A stretch of DNA of 64,000 nucleotides from an uncultured Porphyromonadaceae bacterium (GTDB taxonomy: Bacteria > Bacteroidota > Bacteroidia > Bacteroidales > Muribaculaceae), in the NCBI GenBank assembly GCA_947573485.1, contig CANPGB010000004.1, positions 1 through 64,000 of the forward strand, given 5' to 3'. Both the position numbers and the translations under genes were made by a program. This document shows, piece by piece, positions 1-9,236 of this stretch. The notes under the pieces were generated by a model, which was given only the letters and a program-made list of their open reading frames with translations, had not been told where the DNA came from and did not search any database. Numbering within the stretch: the stretch's first letter is position 1; each line of letters starts with the position of its first letter.

Positions 1-125
1 GCGAGCAGTTCCAGCTCAGCTGCTACAAGCGTCTCATCGACATCTACAACGCTACCCCCAAGATTGTAGACGCCCTGATGAAGCTCGAACTTCCCAGCGG
101 TGTAGAAGTGGAAATCAAGTGCTGA
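1..125 (+). CDS. rpsJ: 30S ribosomal protein S10, C-terminal part
   Basis: The window opens inside this gene. The frame beginning at base 3 reads about 40 residues of the S10 C-terminus ([20 protein letters not shown], then a tail ending EVEIKC) and stops at TGA 123-125. S10 belongs to the 30S head and, with NusB, to the antitermination complex. It is normally the first gene of the S10 operon, which fits rplC following 58 bases later. The promoter and N-terminal half lie outside the window. Confidence 0.93.
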   Translation, partial: EQFQLSCYKRLIDIYNATPKIVDALMKLELPSGVEVEIKC

Positions 126-183
126 TACCCTGTAACACCAAAGTCACCTCACAACAACAACCAATATACAAATTAACAGAGAA

Positions 184-801
184 ATGCCAGGATTAATTGG
201 AAAGAAAATCGGAATGACATCCGTTTTCAGTGCCGACGGCCGCAACGTGCCGTGCACTGTTATCGAAGTAGGTCCTTGTGTTGTCACTCAGGTTAAGACA
301 GAAGCTACCGACGGCTACAATGCTATCCAGCTCGGCTTTGAAGAGCAGAAGGAAAAGCACCTCACACAGCCCGAACTCGGTCACTTCCGCAAAGCCGGTG
401 TGACTCCCAAGCGTCACTTGGCCGAGTTCAAAGGATTTGAAGGCGAGTACAAGCTCGGCGACACCATCAGCGCCGACTTCTTCAGCGAAGCCGACTTCGT
501 AGACGTTGTCGGTACTTCGAAGGGTAAAGGCTTCCAGGGTGTAGTTAAGCGTCACGGCTTCGGCGGTGTCGGCCAGGCTACACACGGCCAGCACAACCGT
601 CTCCGCAAACCCGGTTCGATCGGCGCCTGCTCCTACCCCGCAAAAGTGTTCAAAGGCATGCGTATGGCCGGTCAGACCGGTAACGAACGCGTGACCGTAC
701 AAAACCTCCAGATCATCAAAGTGATTCCCGAGCACAACCTTATCATGATTAAAGGTTCCGTCCCCGGTGCCAAAGGTTCAATCGTCTTAATTGAGAAGTA
801 A
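184..801 (+). CDS. rplC: 50S ribosomal protein L3
   Basis: Core 23S rRNA-binding protein placed early in 50S assembly, with a loop reaching towards the peptidyl-transferase centre. The 205-residue product has the L3 start ([15 protein letters not shown]), the [19 protein letters not shown] loop region near residues 110-130, and the [18 protein letters not shown] segment. Length is normal for the family. Only two bases separate its stop from rplD, so translational coupling is likely. Confidence 0.98.
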   Translation: MPGLIGKKIGMTSVFSADGRNVPCTVIEVGPCVVTQVKTEATDGYNAIQLGFEEQKEKHLTQPELGHFRKAGVTPKRHLAEFKGFEGEYKLGDTISADFFSEADFVDVVGTSKGKGFQGVVKRHGFGGVGQATHGQHNRLRKPGSIGACSYPAKVFKGMRMAGQTGNERVTVQNLQIIKVIPEHNLIMIKGSVPGAKGSIVLIEK

Positions 802-803
802 TA

Positions 804-1424
804 ATGGAACTCGCAGTATACAACCAGAATGGCCAGGATACCGGCCGCCGCGTAAACCTCAACGACGAGGTATTCGCTATCGAGCCCAACGAGCACGCCC
901 TCTACCTCGACGTTAAGCAGTACCTTGCAAACCACCGTCAGGGCACACACAAATCGAAAGAACGCAGCGAAGTGAGCGGCTCTACCCGCAAGCTCCACAA
1001 ACAGAAGGGTGGCGGCGGCAGTCGTATCGGCGACATCAACTCGCCCGTCCTCGTTGGTGGTGGCCGTGTGTTCGGTCCCCGTCCCCGCGACTATCGCTTC
1101 AAACTCAACCGCAAGCTCAAAGAGCTCGCACGTCGCTCGGCTCTCAGCCTTAAAGCTGCTGCCGGCGAGATCATCGTGGTTGAAAACGTTCAGTTCGAAG
1201 CTCCCAAAACTAAAGAATACGTAAATTTTGCTAAAAATCTTAAAGTAGAAGGCAAAAAAGTACTCCTCGTTTTGTCGGAAAAAAATAATAACGTATATTT
1301 GTCGATGCGTAACGTGCCCGATGCTAAAATCATGACTGCATCGGACATTAACACGTATGCCGTACTTGACAACAACGCGCTGATCCTCTCCGAGGCCAGC
1401 GTTGACGTGCTTAATAAACTTTAA
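804..1424 (+). CDS. rplD: 50S ribosomal protein L4
   Basis: Early-assembly 50S protein whose extended loop lines the peptide exit tunnel. In some bacteria L4 also represses its own operon. The 206 residues contain the diagnostic [18 protein letters not shown] stretch near residues 86-103. Codon use changes inside the gene: from about base 1205 to 1350 AAA, AAT, CTT and TTG codons replace the AAG, AAC and CTC preferred elsewhere in the operon, while the protein stays L4-like. Confidence 0.98.
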   Translation: MELAVYNQNGQDTGRRVNLNDEVFAIEPNEHALYLDVKQYLANHRQGTHKSKERSEVSGSTRKLHKQKGGGGSRIGDINSPVLVGGGRVFGPRPRDYRFKLNRKLKELARRSALSLKAAAGEIIVVENVQFEAPKTKEYVNFAKNLKVEGKKVLLVLSEKNNNVYLSMRNVPDAKIMTASDINTYAVLDNNALILSEASVDVLNKL

Positions 1425-1445
1425 TCCACCGGAGGATACCCAACA

Positions 1446-1736
1446 ATGGAAATCTCTATCAAACCCATAATCACAGAAAGAGCAACCGCCCTCTCCGAGA
1501 AGCGGAACTGCTACACTTTCCGCGTATCGCCCGACGCCAACAAATACCAGATCAAGTCGCTCATCGAGCAGCTCTACGGCGTAAAGGTGGAGAATGTGAA
1601 CACAGCAATCATGCGCGGCAAGAACAAATCACGCTGGACCAAAAGCGGTCTCCTCAAAGGACGTACCGACCGCTGGAAAAAGGCCTATGTAACAGTTGCC
1701 AAGGGCCAGTCCATCGAATTCTTTAGCAACATCTAA
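1446..1736 (+). CDS. rplW: 50S ribosomal protein L23
   Basis: L23 sits at the tunnel exit and docks trigger factor and SRP. The 96-residue product begins [19 protein letters not shown] and keeps the [20 protein letters not shown] core. A good Shine-Dalgarno core (GGAGG, 1431-1435) lies 10 bases before the ATG. This is notable because most genes in this window, as in Bacteroidetes generally, lack a recognisable SD. Confidence 0.97.
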   Translation: MEISIKPIITERATALSEKRNCYTFRVSPDANKYQIKSLIEQLYGVKVENVNTAIMRGKNKSRWTKSGLLKGRTDRWKKAYVTVAKGQSIEFFSNI

Positions 1737-1741
1737 CTAAA

Positions 1742-2572
1742 ATGGCAGTAAGAAAATTCAAGCCCACAACTCCTGGGCAGCGTCACAAGGTCATCGGTGT
1801 GTTCAAGGGTACAATCACTGCTACCACACCGGAAAAATCTCTTACAGTCGGCAAGCGCGCCTCCGGAGGTCGTAACAACGAAGGCCATCTCACCGCTCGC
1901 TACCTTGGCGGTGGTCACAAGCGCAAATACCGTTTCATTGACTTTAAGAGAAATCGCGACGGCATCCCCGCAGTAGTAAAGACTATCGAGTACGACCCCA
2001 ACCGTTCGGCTCGCATCGCACTCCTTTACTACGCCGACGGTGTGAAAACCTACATCATCGCCCCCAACGGCCTCGAAGTAGGCGCTACACTCCTCAGCGG
2101 TCCCGATGCAGCTCCTGAAATCGGCAACACTCTCCCCCTGAGCAAAATTCCCGTAGGTACAGTTATACACTGTATAGAACTCCGTCCCGGCCAGGGCGCC
2201 TTCATGGCTCGTTCTGCCGGTACTTTCGCCCAGCTCGTTTCCCGCGAAGGAAACTACGCTATCATCAAATTACCTTCTGGCGAAACACGCAAAGTCCTCT
2301 CCGAGTGCCGCGCCACTATCGGCACCGTAGGTAACAGCGAGCACTCGCTCGAACGCTCCGGCAAAGCCGGCCGCTCACGCTGGCTCGGTCGCCGTCCCCG
2401 CAACCGCGGTGTGGTAATGAACCCTGTCGACCACCCCATGGGCGGTGGTGAAGGCCGCGCTTCAGGTGGCCATCCCCGTTCGCGCAAGGGCCTCTACAGC
2501 AAGGGTCTCAAGACTCGTGCGCCCAAGAAGCAGTCGAGCAAGTACATTATCGAGAGAAGAAAAAAGAAGTAA
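1742..2572 (+). CDS. rplB: 50S ribosomal protein L2
   Basis: One of the most conserved 50S proteins, needed for subunit association and peptidyl-transferase activity. The 276 residues carry the SH3-like and OB-like RNA-binding core and the C-terminal [18 protein letters not shown] segment. His231 there matches the functionally important E. coli His229. It lies five bases after rplW. Confidence 0.99.
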   Translation: MAVRKFKPTTPGQRHKVIGVFKGTITATTPEKSLTVGKRASGGRNNEGHLTARYLGGGHKRKYRFIDFKRNRDGIPAVVKTIEYDPNRSARIALLYYADGVKTYIIAPNGLEVGATLLSGPDAAPEIGNTLPLSKIPVGTVIHCIELRPGQGAFMARSAGTFAQLVSREGNYAIIKLPSGETRKVLSECRATIGTVGNSEHSLERSGKAGRSRWLGRRPRNRGVVMNPVDHPMGGGEGRASGGHPRSRKGLYSKGLKTRAPKKQSSKYIIERRKKK

Positions 2573-2592
2573 TCTGAAATAGCTAATCTAAT

Positions 2593-2862
2593 ATGAGCCG
2601 TTCATTAAAAAAAGGCCCCTTCATCAGCGTTAAGCTCGAAAAGAAAGTGGCCGACATGGCTGCCTCCGGCAAAAGCAACGTCATCAAGACCTGGAGCCGC
2701 GCTTCAATGATCGCCCCCGAATTCGTGGGCATGACGTTCGCCGTGCATAACGGTAACAAATTCATCCCCGTGTATGTGACCGAAAACATGGTAGGTCACA
2801 AACTCGGCGAATTTGCCCCCACCCGCACCTTCCGCGGCCATGCAGGCAACAAGAAAAAATAA
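2593..2862 (+). CDS. rpsS: 30S ribosomal protein S19
   Basis: 30S head protein that contacts S13 and the A-site tRNA region. The 89 residues begin [18 protein letters not shown] and contain the family hallmarks [15 protein letters not shown] and [15 protein letters not shown]. Standard position between rplB and rplV. Confidence 0.98.
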   Translation: MSRSLKKGPFISVKLEKKVADMAASGKSNVIKTWSRASMIAPEFVGMTFAVHNGNKFIPVYVTENMVGHKLGEFAPTRTFRGHAGNKKK

Positions 2863-2904
2863 GCCTGATAAAAATTTACAGAAATTCTAAGACGACTAAA
2901 TACA

Positions 2905-3318
2905 ATGGGTGAAAGAAAAAGACTATCAGCCGACCGTCGTAAGGAGGAAAACAAGAGCATAGCCTTCGCTAAGCTCCTCAACATACCCACCTCCCCCCGC
3001 AAAATGCGTCTGGTTGCCGACATGATCCGCGGTAAAGAAGTTTTCCGCGCTCTCGGCATGCTCAAATTCTCCAACAAGGAAGCCGCTGCCCGCCTCGAGA
3101 AACTCGTGCGCTCCGCAGTTGCCAACTGGGAAGAGAAGAACGACCGCAAAGCACAGGACGGCGAGCTCTATATAAGCACTATCTACGTCAACTGCGCTCC
3201 CATGCTCAAGCGCCTCCGCACCGCCCCCCAGGGCCGCGGCTACCGTATCCGCAAGCGTGCCAACCACGTTACGGTCATAGTTGACACAATCGAAAACAAA
3301 CATATTACCGAGGCATAA
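2905..3318 (+). CDS. rplV: 50S ribosomal protein L22
   Basis: L22 helps form the exit-tunnel constriction and is a site of macrolide resistance mutations in other bacteria. At 137 residues it is longer than the ~110-residue E. coli protein. A charged N-terminal extension of about 20 residues ([17 protein letters not shown]) precedes the conserved [20 protein letters not shown]. The ATG at 2905 is the only in-frame Met before the conserved core. Three bases separate it from rpsC. Confidence 0.97.
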   Translation: MGERKRLSADRRKEENKSIAFAKLLNIPTSPRKMRLVADMIRGKEVFRALGMLKFSNKEAAARLEKLVRSAVANWEEKNDRKAQDGELYISTIYVNCAPMLKRLRTAPQGRGYRIRKRANHVTVIVDTIENKHITEA

Positions 3319-3321
3319 TAT

Positions 3322-4056
3322 ATGGGACAGAAAGTAAATCCTATAAGCAACCGCCTGGGCGTTATCCGCGGCTGGGACTCCAACTGGTCTGAGAAAGGCA
3401 AATATCCCGACAACATTCTCGAAGACTACAAACTCCGCGAATACCTCAACGTACGCCTGGCTAAATGCAGCGTCTCGCGTATCGTGATCGAGCGCACGCT
3501 CAAGCTCATTACAATCACCGTCTGCACCTCGCGTCCCGGTCTGATCATCGGCAAGGGCGGACAGGAAGTTGAGAAACTCAAAGAAGAGCTCAAGAAAATC
3601 ACCGACAAAGATGTTCAGATCAACATCTACGAAGTGAAACGCCCCGAGCTCGACGCAGAAATCGTAGCATCTACCATCGCCCGTCAGATCGAAGGCAAAG
3701 TAGCTTACCGTCGCGCCGTGAAAATGGCCGTCGCTTCTACAATGCGTGCCGGTGCCGAAGGCGTCAAGATTCAGGTTTCAGGCCGTCTCAACGGCGCCGA
3801 AATGGCCCGCTCCGAGATGTTCAAAGAAGGCCGCACACCCCTCCACACCCTCCGCGCCGACATCGACTACGCCCTCGTAGAGGCACACACCAAAGTAGGT
3901 GTAATCGGCGTTAAGGTATGGATTTGCCGTGGCGAAGTTTACGGCAAGCGCGACCTCGCCCCCAACTTCACCGCCGGCCAGAAAGAAGGCCGTGGCCCCG
4001 CCGGCAAAGGCCGTGAGCGCCGTGGCGGTTTCCGTTCGCAGAAATCAAACCGTTAA
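3322..4056 (+). CDS. rpsC: 30S ribosomal protein S3
   Basis: S3 forms part of the mRNA entry channel and its helicase activity. The 244-residue protein begins [20 protein letters not shown], has a type II KH domain with [17 protein letters not shown] near residues 70-90, and the C-terminal domain with [13 protein letters not shown] and [13 protein letters not shown]. It ends in a basic Gly-rich tail. Confidence 0.98.
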   Translation: MGQKVNPISNRLGVIRGWDSNWSEKGKYPDNILEDYKLREYLNVRLAKCSVSRIVIERTLKLITITVCTSRPGLIIGKGGQEVEKLKEELKKITDKDVQINIYEVKRPELDAEIVASTIARQIEGKVAYRRAVKMAVASTMRAGAEGVKIQVSGRLNGAEMARSEMFKEGRTPLHTLRADIDYALVEAHTKVGVIGVKVWICRGEVYGKRDLAPNFTAGQKEGRGPAGKGRERRGGFRSQKSNR

Positions 4057-4079
4057 TCACTCCGTAAGCACAACAATTC

Positions 4080-4511
4080 ATGTTACAGCCTAAGAAAACA
4101 AAATTCCGCCGCGCCCAGAAAGGCCGCAGCAAAGGCGTTGCCCAGCGCGGCAATCAGCTTGCTTTCGGATCCTTCGGAATCAAGACACTCGAGACCAAGT
4201 GGATTACCGGCCGTCAGATTGAGGCTGCCCGTATCGCGGTAACCCGTTACATGCAGCGCCAGGGTCAGATCTGGATCCGCATATTCCCCGACAAACCCAT
4301 TACCCGCAAGCCTGCCGACGTCCGAATGGGTAAAGGTAAAGGTAACCCCGAAGGCTTCGTAGCGCCCGTTACCCCCGGTCGCATCATAATTGAAGTTGAA
4401 GGCGTAAGCTACGACATTGCCAAAGAAGCACTCCGCCTCGCTGCGCAGAAACTTCCCGTGGTAACTAAATTTGTAGTACGCCGCGACTACGACCCCACCC
4501 AAAACGTGTAA
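4080..4511 (+). CDS. rplP: 50S ribosomal protein L16
   Basis: Late-assembly 50S protein near the A-site tRNA elbow. The 143 residues start [19 protein letters not shown] and contain [20 protein letters not shown] and [16 protein letters not shown]. Length and gene order (rpsC-rplP-rpmC) are standard. Confidence 0.98.
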   Translation: MLQPKKTKFRRAQKGRSKGVAQRGNQLAFGSFGIKTLETKWITGRQIEAARIAVTRYMQRQGQIWIRIFPDKPITRKPADVRMGKGKGNPEGFVAPVTPGRIIIEVEGVSYDIAKEALRLAAQKLPVVTKFVVRRDYDPTQNV

Positions 4512-4518
4512 TTAAGCT

Positions 4519-4716
4519 ATGAAGAAAGAAGAAATACGCGAGATGTCGACTGCCGACCTCAAAGAGCGTCTGCAGCAGATGGAGAAGGAGTACGTACAGC
4601 AGCGTGCTAACCACGCCGTTACTCCCCTCGACAACACCGCAAAGATCACAGCCGACCGCCGCATGATTGCCCGTGTGAAAACCGAGCTCCGTCAGCGCGA
4701 ACTTAACAACAAATAA
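4519..4716 (+). CDS. rpmC: 50S ribosomal protein L29
   Basis: Small helical-hairpin protein at the tunnel exit next to L23. The 65-residue product ([18 protein letters not shown]..., ending [10 protein letters not shown]) shows the expected two-helix pattern with the [11 protein letters not shown] signature. Confidence 0.96.
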   Translation: MKKEEIREMSTADLKERLQQMEKEYVQQRANHAVTPLDNTAKITADRRMIARVKTELRQRELNNK

Positions 4717-4727
4717 GCAAGCCAACA

Positions 4728-4988
4728 ATGGAAGTAAAACGTAATCTGCGCAAAGAGCGCATCGGCGTGGTCTCCAGCAACAAGGGCGACAAGACTATTA
4801 CCGTCACCGTCAAATGGAAGGAGAAACACCCCATCTACGGTAAATTCGTCAACAAGACCAAAAAATACCACGCTCACGACGAAAAGAACGAGTGCTCTGT
4901 AGGCGACACCGTTCGCGTTATGGAAACCCGCCCCCTGAGCAAGACCAAACGCTGGAGATTAGTAGAAATTATCGAAAAAGTTAAGTAA
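4728..4988 (+). CDS. rpsQ: 30S ribosomal protein S17
   Basis: Primary 16S rRNA-binding protein with an OB fold. The 86 residues start [20 protein letters not shown] and contain the S17 signature region [20 protein letters not shown]. Two bases separate it from rplN. Confidence 0.97.
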   Translation: MEVKRNLRKERIGVVSSNKGDKTITVTVKWKEKHPIYGKFVNKTKKYHAHDEKNECSVGDTVRVMETRPLSKTKRWRLVEIIEKVK

Positions 4989-4990
4989 AA

Positions 4991-5356
4991 ATGATACAGA
5001 CCGAATCACGCCTTACCGTAGCCGATAACAGCGGTGCCAAGGAAGTACTCTGCATCCACGTCCTCGGCGGAACAGGTCGTCGCTACGCTTCTGTTGGCGA
5101 CATCATCGTGGTCACCGTCAAGAACGCTATCCCCGGCGCCGATGTCAAGAAAGGTACCGTAAGCCGCGCCATGGTAGTGCGCACTAAAAAAGAAGTGCGC
5201 CGCCCCGACGGCTCTTACATCCGCTTCGACGACAACGCCTGCGTACTCCTCAAGAACGACGGCGACCTCCGCGGCACACGTATCTTCGGCCCCGTGGCCC
5301 GCGAGCTTCGTGCCAAGAACATGAAAATCGTTTCACTGGCACCCGAAGTGCTCTGA
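4991..5356 (+). CDS. rplN: 50S ribosomal protein L14
   Basis: L14 forms the intersubunit bridge to helix 44 and is the docking site of the silencing factor RsfS. The 121-residue protein has the canonical [19 protein letters not shown] start and the FDDNACVLL and [13 protein letters not shown] motifs. Confidence 0.98.
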   Translation: MIQTESRLTVADNSGAKEVLCIHVLGGTGRRYASVGDIIVVTVKNAIPGADVKKGTVSRAMVVRTKKEVRRPDGSYIRFDDNACVLLKNDGDLRGTRIFGPVARELRAKNMKIVSLAPEVL

Positions 5357-5382
5357 CAAACTGTTAAACATTTCACAACTCT

Positions 5383-5700
5383 ATGAGCAAGATACACATC
5401 AAGAAAGGCGACACCGTCTGCGTCCTTGCCGGCGAAGACAAAGGCAAGACCGGGCGCGTGCTCGCCGTGCTCCGCGACAAGAACCGCGCCATCGTTGAAG
5501 GCGTAAACATTGTCACCAAGGCTACAAAACCCTCGGCTCAGTACCCCCAGGGTGGCCTTATCAAGAAAGAAGCACCTATCCACATCTCCAACATCAACCT
5601 CGTGGACCCCAAGACCGGCAAGCCCACCCGCATCGCTATCAAGCGTGAGGACGGCAAGGTTGTCCGCATCGCTAAAAAATCCAACCAGGTAATCAAATAA
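5383..5700 (+). CDS. rplX: 50S ribosomal protein L24
   Basis: Assembly initiator of the 50S subunit with an N-terminal KOW motif ([20 protein letters not shown], residues 7-26). The product has 105 residues. The last base of its TAA stop is the first base of the rplE ATG, so the two genes overlap by one base. Confidence 0.97.
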   Translation: MSKIHIKKGDTVCVLAGEDKGKTGRVLAVLRDKNRAIVEGVNIVTKATKPSAQYPQGGLIKKEAPIHISNINLVDPKTGKPTRIAIKREDGKVVRIAKKSNQVIK

Positions 5701-6248
5701 TGAGCACAACACTGCAAAAAGACTACAAGGAGCGCATCGTTCCGGCTCTTGAGCGTGAGTTCAACTACTCCACCGTGATGCAGGTGCCCCGCCTTGAGAA
5801 GATCGTTATCAACCAGGGCATCGGCGCCGCCACTCAGGACAAGAAGCTCATCGAGACAGCCATCAACGAGCTCACAGCCATCACCGGCCAGAAAGCCGTG
5901 GCTACGCTCTCGAAGAAGGACATCTCCAACTTCAAGCTCCGTAAGAAAATGCCCGTGGGCGTGCGTGTGACACTCCGCCGCGAGAAAATGTACGAATTCC
6001 TCGAGCGCCTCATCCGTGTTGCCCTTCCCCGTATCCGCGACTTCAAGGGCATCGAAGGCAAACTCGACGGCCGTGGCAACTACACCCTCGGCATCACAGA
6101 GCAGATAATCTTCCCCGAAATCAACATCGACAACATCAACAAACTCATGGGTATGAACATCACCTTCGTGACATCTGCCCAGACCGATGAAGAAGGTTAC
6201 GCACTGCTCAAGAACTTCGGCCTCCCCTTCAAAAACGCAAAAAAATAA
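5700..6248 (+). CDS. rplE: 50S ribosomal protein L5
   Basis: 5S rRNA-binding protein of the central protuberance that contacts P-site tRNA. The 182 residues include [17 protein letters not shown] and [20 protein letters not shown]. The start overlaps the rplX stop (TAATG), implying coupled translation. Confidence 0.98.
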   Translation: MSTTLQKDYKERIVPALEREFNYSTVMQVPRLEKIVINQGIGAATQDKKLIETAINELTAITGQKAVATLSKKDISNFKLRKKMPVGVRVTLRREKMYEFLERLIRVALPRIRDFKGIEGKLDGRGNYTLGITEQIIFPEINIDNINKLMGMNITFVTSAQTDEEGYALLKNFGLPFKNAKK

Positions 6249-6260
6249 TAATACCGATCT

Positions 6261-6578
6261 ATGGCTAAAGAATCAATGAAAGCCCGTGAGGTGAAGCGTG
6301 CACGTCTTTGCGCAAAATACGCACAGCGCCGTGCCGAGCTCAAGAAAATCGTGAACGCCGGTGTTCAGGACACCGACGAAGCACGTCAGGCAGCCTACGA
6401 AGCCGCTCAGGAGCTCCAGACCCTCCCGAAGAACTCGTCGTACATCCGCAAGCACAACCGCTGCTCCATCACCGGTCGTCCCAAAGGATACATGCGTCAG
6501 TTCGGCATCTCCCGTATCCAGTTCCGCGAAATGGCCTCCGCCGGCCTCATTCCCGGAGTCAAGAAAGCAAGCTGGTAA
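6261..6578 (+). CDS. rpsN: 30S ribosomal protein S14, zinc-independent form
   Basis: 30S head protein. At 105 residues it is the long form without the CxxC...CxxC zinc ribbon. The conserved tail [20 protein letters not shown] through [11 protein letters not shown] is intact and only one of the old zinc-ligand cysteines remains. From memory, Bacteroidales S14 proteins are often near 90 residues. The extra length lies in the helical linker around residues 30-52 ([20 protein letters not shown]). Confidence 0.96.
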   Translation: MAKESMKAREVKRARLCAKYAQRRAELKKIVNAGVQDTDEARQAAYEAAQELQTLPKNSSYIRKHNRCSITGRPKGYMRQFGISRIQFREMASAGLIPGVKKASW

Positions 6579-6707
6579 TTAGCTCTCCACAGTTTGCTTG
6601 AGCGGCAGCGCCCCTATCCGCCCATGGCCGACATTAGGCGCCGCCGATACCGAGAGTATTAAATATTGTTGGGCACTCCGGCCCAATCAATTTAAACAAT
6701 CAATAAA
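6579..6707 (+). other. Unusually long spacer in the spc operon (rpsN-rpsH)
   Basis: This 129-base spacer interrupts an operon whose other gaps are mostly 0-40 bases. I see no ORF or tRNA fold. Near its 3' end lies a hairpin with stem TTGGGC/GCCCAA around a 6-base loop (about 6669-6686), before an AT-rich lead-in to the rpsH ATG. It could hold an RNA-processing or regulatory structure. S8 represses the spc operon in E. coli, but I cannot match its site here. Confidence 0.4.
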
Positions 6708-7109
6708 ATGACCGATCCTATAGCAGATTATCTCACAAGATTGAGGAATGCGATCAAAGCCAACCACCGCGTGGTGGAGGTGCCTGCCTCAAACTTGAAG
6801 AAAGAGATCACCAAGATTCTCTTCGAACAAGGCTATATACTTAACTACAAGTTTATAGACGGCGAAAACAACGCTCAGGGCACTATAAAGATTGCCCTCA
6901 AATACGATCCCCAGGACCGTGTGAACGCTATCAAAGGCCTCAAGCGCGTATCGCGCCCCGGTCTGCGTCAGTACACCGGATACAAAGACATGCCCCGCGT
7001 GCTCAACGGCCTCGGCATCGCCATCCTCTCAACCTCACAAGGCGTGATGACTAACAAAAAGGCTGCCGACCTCAAAATCGGCGGCGAAGTCCTCTGCTAC
7101 GTATATTAA
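6708..7109 (+). CDS. rpsH: 30S ribosomal protein S8
   Basis: Primary 16S rRNA-binding protein of the 30S platform. The 133 residues begin MTDPIADYLTRLRNAIKANH and end in the conserved block STSQGVMTNKKAADLKIGGE. S8 is a known translational repressor of the spc operon in enterobacteria. The odd spacer just upstream makes local regulation here worth testing. Confidence 0.98.
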   Translation: MTDPIADYLTRLRNAIKANHRVVEVPASNLKKEITKILFEQGYILNYKFIDGENNAQGTIKIALKYDPQDRVNAIKGLKRVSRPGLRQYTGYKDMPRVLNGLGIAILSTSQGVMTNKKAADLKIGGEVLCYVY

Positions 7110-7133
7110 TCAACCCGCTAATACAATCCGAAT

Positions 7134-7694
7134 ATGTCAAGAATTGGTAAAGCACCTATCGCAATCCCTGCAGGTGTAACAGTGACGGTTGATGAAAAGA
7201 ACAACGTTGTTACCGTCAAAGGAAAATACGGCGAACTCACCCAGAAGGTGCACCCCGACCTCAAAGTTACCGTAGAAGACAACACCGTGCACATCACCCG
7301 TCCCAGCGACGACCGTGAGCACCGTGCACAGCACGGCCTCTACCGCGCCCTCATCCACAACATGGTAGAAGGCGTGCACCAGCGCTACCGCAAAGAAATG
7401 GAGCTCGTCGGCGTAGGTTACCGCGCCGCAGCCACAGGGCAGGTTCTCGAACTCTCCCTCGGCTACTCCCACGCCATATATCTCAAGCTTCCCCCCGAAG
7501 TGGCAGTTGAAGCTAAGTCGGAGCGTAACAAAAACCCGCTCATCATCCTCGAAAGCCAGGACAAACAGCTCCTCGGCCAGGTATGTGCCAAAATCCGCTC
7601 CTTCCGCAAGCCCGAACCCTACAAAGGCAAAGGTATCAAGTTTGTCGGCGAAATCATACGCCGCAAGTCCGGCAAGAAGGCCGGTGCTAAATAA
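7134..7694 (+). CDS. rplF: 50S ribosomal protein L6
   Basis: Two-domain 50S protein near the sarcin-ricin loop and factor-binding site. The 186-residue product starts MSRIGKAPIAIPAGVTV and carries the C-terminal signature PEPYKGKGIKFVGEIIRRKSGK. Length is near the family norm. Confidence 0.98.
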   Translation: MSRIGKAPIAIPAGVTVTVDEKNNVVTVKGKYGELTQKVHPDLKVTVEDNTVHITRPSDDREHRAQHGLYRALIHNMVEGVHQRYRKEMELVGVGYRAAATGQVLELSLGYSHAIYLKLPPEVAVEAKSERNKNPLIILESQDKQLLGQVCAKIRSFRKPEPYKGKGIKFVGEIIRRKSGKKAGAK

Positions 7695-7710
7695 TTAAAA
7701 GCACACTGTC

Positions 7711-8055
7711 ATGATTTCAAAGATAGAAAGACGAAATAAAATCAAGACCCGCATACGTGGTAAAATCTCCGGCACCGCCGAGCGTCCCCGTATGACCGTC
7801 TTCCGCAGCAACAAGCAGATCTACGTGCAGCTCATCGACGACCTCGCAGGCCGCACTCTCGTGGCTGCCTCTTCAAAAGGTCTCGACCAGAAGGCTACAA
7901 AATGCGAAATCGCTGCCCTCGTTGGCACAGCTATCGCTGCCAAGGCCCTCGAAGCCGGTATTTCCGAAGTCGTTTTCGACCGTAACGGCTACCTCTTCCA
8001 CGGCCGTGTTAAATCACTCGCTGATGCTGCACGCAGCGCCGGCCTCAAATTCTGA
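7711..8055 (+). CDS. rplR: 50S ribosomal protein L18
   Basis: 5S rRNA-binding protein acting with L5. The 114 residues have the basic N-terminus ([19 protein letters not shown]), [20 protein letters not shown], and a final [20 protein letters not shown] block typical of L18. It sits six bases before rpsE. Confidence 0.98.
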   Translation: MISKIERRNKIKTRIRGKISGTAERPRMTVFRSNKQIYVQLIDDLAGRTLVAASSKGLDQKATKCEIAALVGTAIAAKALEAGISEVVFDRNGYLFHGRVKSLADAARSAGLKF

Positions 8056-8061
8056 TAAACT

Positions 8062-8580
8062 ATGGCTAAAAGAAACAATAGAGTAAAATCGACAGGCGAC
8101 CTCGAACTCAAGGACCGCCTCGTGGCCATCAACCGCGTTACCAAGGTAACAAAAGGTGGCCGTACTTTCACCTTCGCAGCCATTGTCGTTGTCGGTAACG
8201 AAGACGGCGTGGTAGGCTGGGGCCTCGGCAAAGCCAACGAAGTTCAGGCCGCTATCGCCAAAGGCGTTGAAGCTGCCAAAAAGAACCTCATCCGCGTGCC
8301 CGTTCACAAAGGCACAATACCTCACGAGCAGATTGCCAAATTCGGCGGCTCGCGCATCATCCTCAAGCCCGCATCTCACGGTACCGGTGTTAAAGCCGGT
8401 GGTGCTATGCGTGCCGTTCTTGAGAGCGTAGGTATCACCGACGTGCTCGCCAAGTCAAAAGGCTCTTCAAACCCCCACAACCTTGTGAAAGCAACTATCG
8501 CCGCTCTCGACGAAATGCGCTCACCCGCTATCATCGCCCAGAACCGCGGTATCTCGGTAGAAAAAGTTTTCAAAGGCTAA
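8062..8580 (+). CDS. rpsE: 30S ribosomal protein S5
   Basis: S5 lies at the mRNA entry site with S3 and S4 and affects decoding accuracy. The 172 residues include the N-terminal dsRNA-binding motif region ([20 protein letters not shown]), [20 protein letters not shown], and the C-terminal [16 protein letters not shown] block. Confidence 0.98.
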   Translation: MAKRNNRVKSTGDLELKDRLVAINRVTKVTKGGRTFTFAAIVVVGNEDGVVGWGLGKANEVQAAIAKGVEAAKKNLIRVPVHKGTIPHEQIAKFGGSRIILKPASHGTGVKAGGAMRAVLESVGITDVLAKSKGSSNPHNLVKATIAALDEMRSPAIIAQNRGISVEKVFKG

Positions 8581-8592
8581 ATCGATCCAACT

Positions 8593-8772
8593 ATGGCACA
8601 GATCAAAATCACTCAGATAAAGAGCCGCATCGGTGCACCCGCTGTTCAGAAGCGTACACTCGATGCACTCGGCCTCAAGAAAATGAATCACAGCGTGGTT
8701 AAAGAAAACACCCCCTCTGTGATGGGTATGGTCAACAAAGTACACCACTTGGTAAAAGTGGAAAACGCTTAA
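8593..8772 (+). CDS. rpmD: 50S ribosomal protein L30
   Basis: Short gene between rpsE and rplO. ATG at 8593 and TAA at 8770-8772 give 59 residues starting MAQIKITQIKSRIGAPAVQK and ending VNKVHHLVKVENA. The LGLKKMNHSVVKENTPSVMG core is diagnostic of L30. Twelve bases follow the rpsE stop and 15 precede rplO. Confidence 0.97.
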   Translation: MAQIKITQIKSRIGAPAVQKRTLDALGLKKMNHSVVKENTPSVMGMVNKVHHLVKVENA

Positions 8773-8787
8773 AACAAAGGTACCACT

Positions 8788-9234
8788 ATGAACTTAAGCA
8801 ATTTAAAACCCGCAACTGGCTCTGTTAAACGCAGCACACGCATCGGCCGCGGCCCGGGTTCGGGCAAAGGCGGAACATCGACCCGCGGTCACAAGGGTGC
8901 GAAGTCGCGTTCGGGCTACAGCCGCAAAATCGGCTTCGAAGGCGGTCAGATGCCTCTCCAGCGCCGTCTTCCCAAGTTCGGCTTCAAGAATATCAACCGT
9001 GTGGAATACAAAGCTATAAACCTTGATCTCATCTCCGCTCTCGCAGAAGCTCGTCAGCTTCAGAAAGTAGGCATTCAGGAGCTCCGCGAGGCCGGTTACA
9101 TCCGCGCCAACCAGCTCGTGAAGATCTTGGCTAACGGCAACGTTACCGCACCCCTCACCGTTGAAGCCAATGCCTTCTCCGCAGCTGCCAAAGCAGCAAT
9201 CGAAGCTGCCGGCGGAACTGCCCAAACCATCTAA
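8788..9234 (+). CDS. rplO: 50S ribosomal protein L15
   Basis: Late-assembly 50S protein with a long basic Gly-rich N-terminal arm (RIGRGPGSGKGGTSTRGHKG) and a globular C-terminal domain. 148 residues. Its stop lies two bases before secY, the usual rplO-secY coupling. Confidence 0.98.
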   Translation: MNLSNLKPATGSVKRSTRIGRGPGSGKGGTSTRGHKGAKSRSGYSRKIGFEGGQMPLQRRLPKFGFKNINRVEYKAINLDLISALAEARQLQKVGIQELREAGYIRANQLVKILANGNVTAPLTVEANAFSAAAKAAIEAAGGTAQTI

Positions 9235-9236
9235 TT

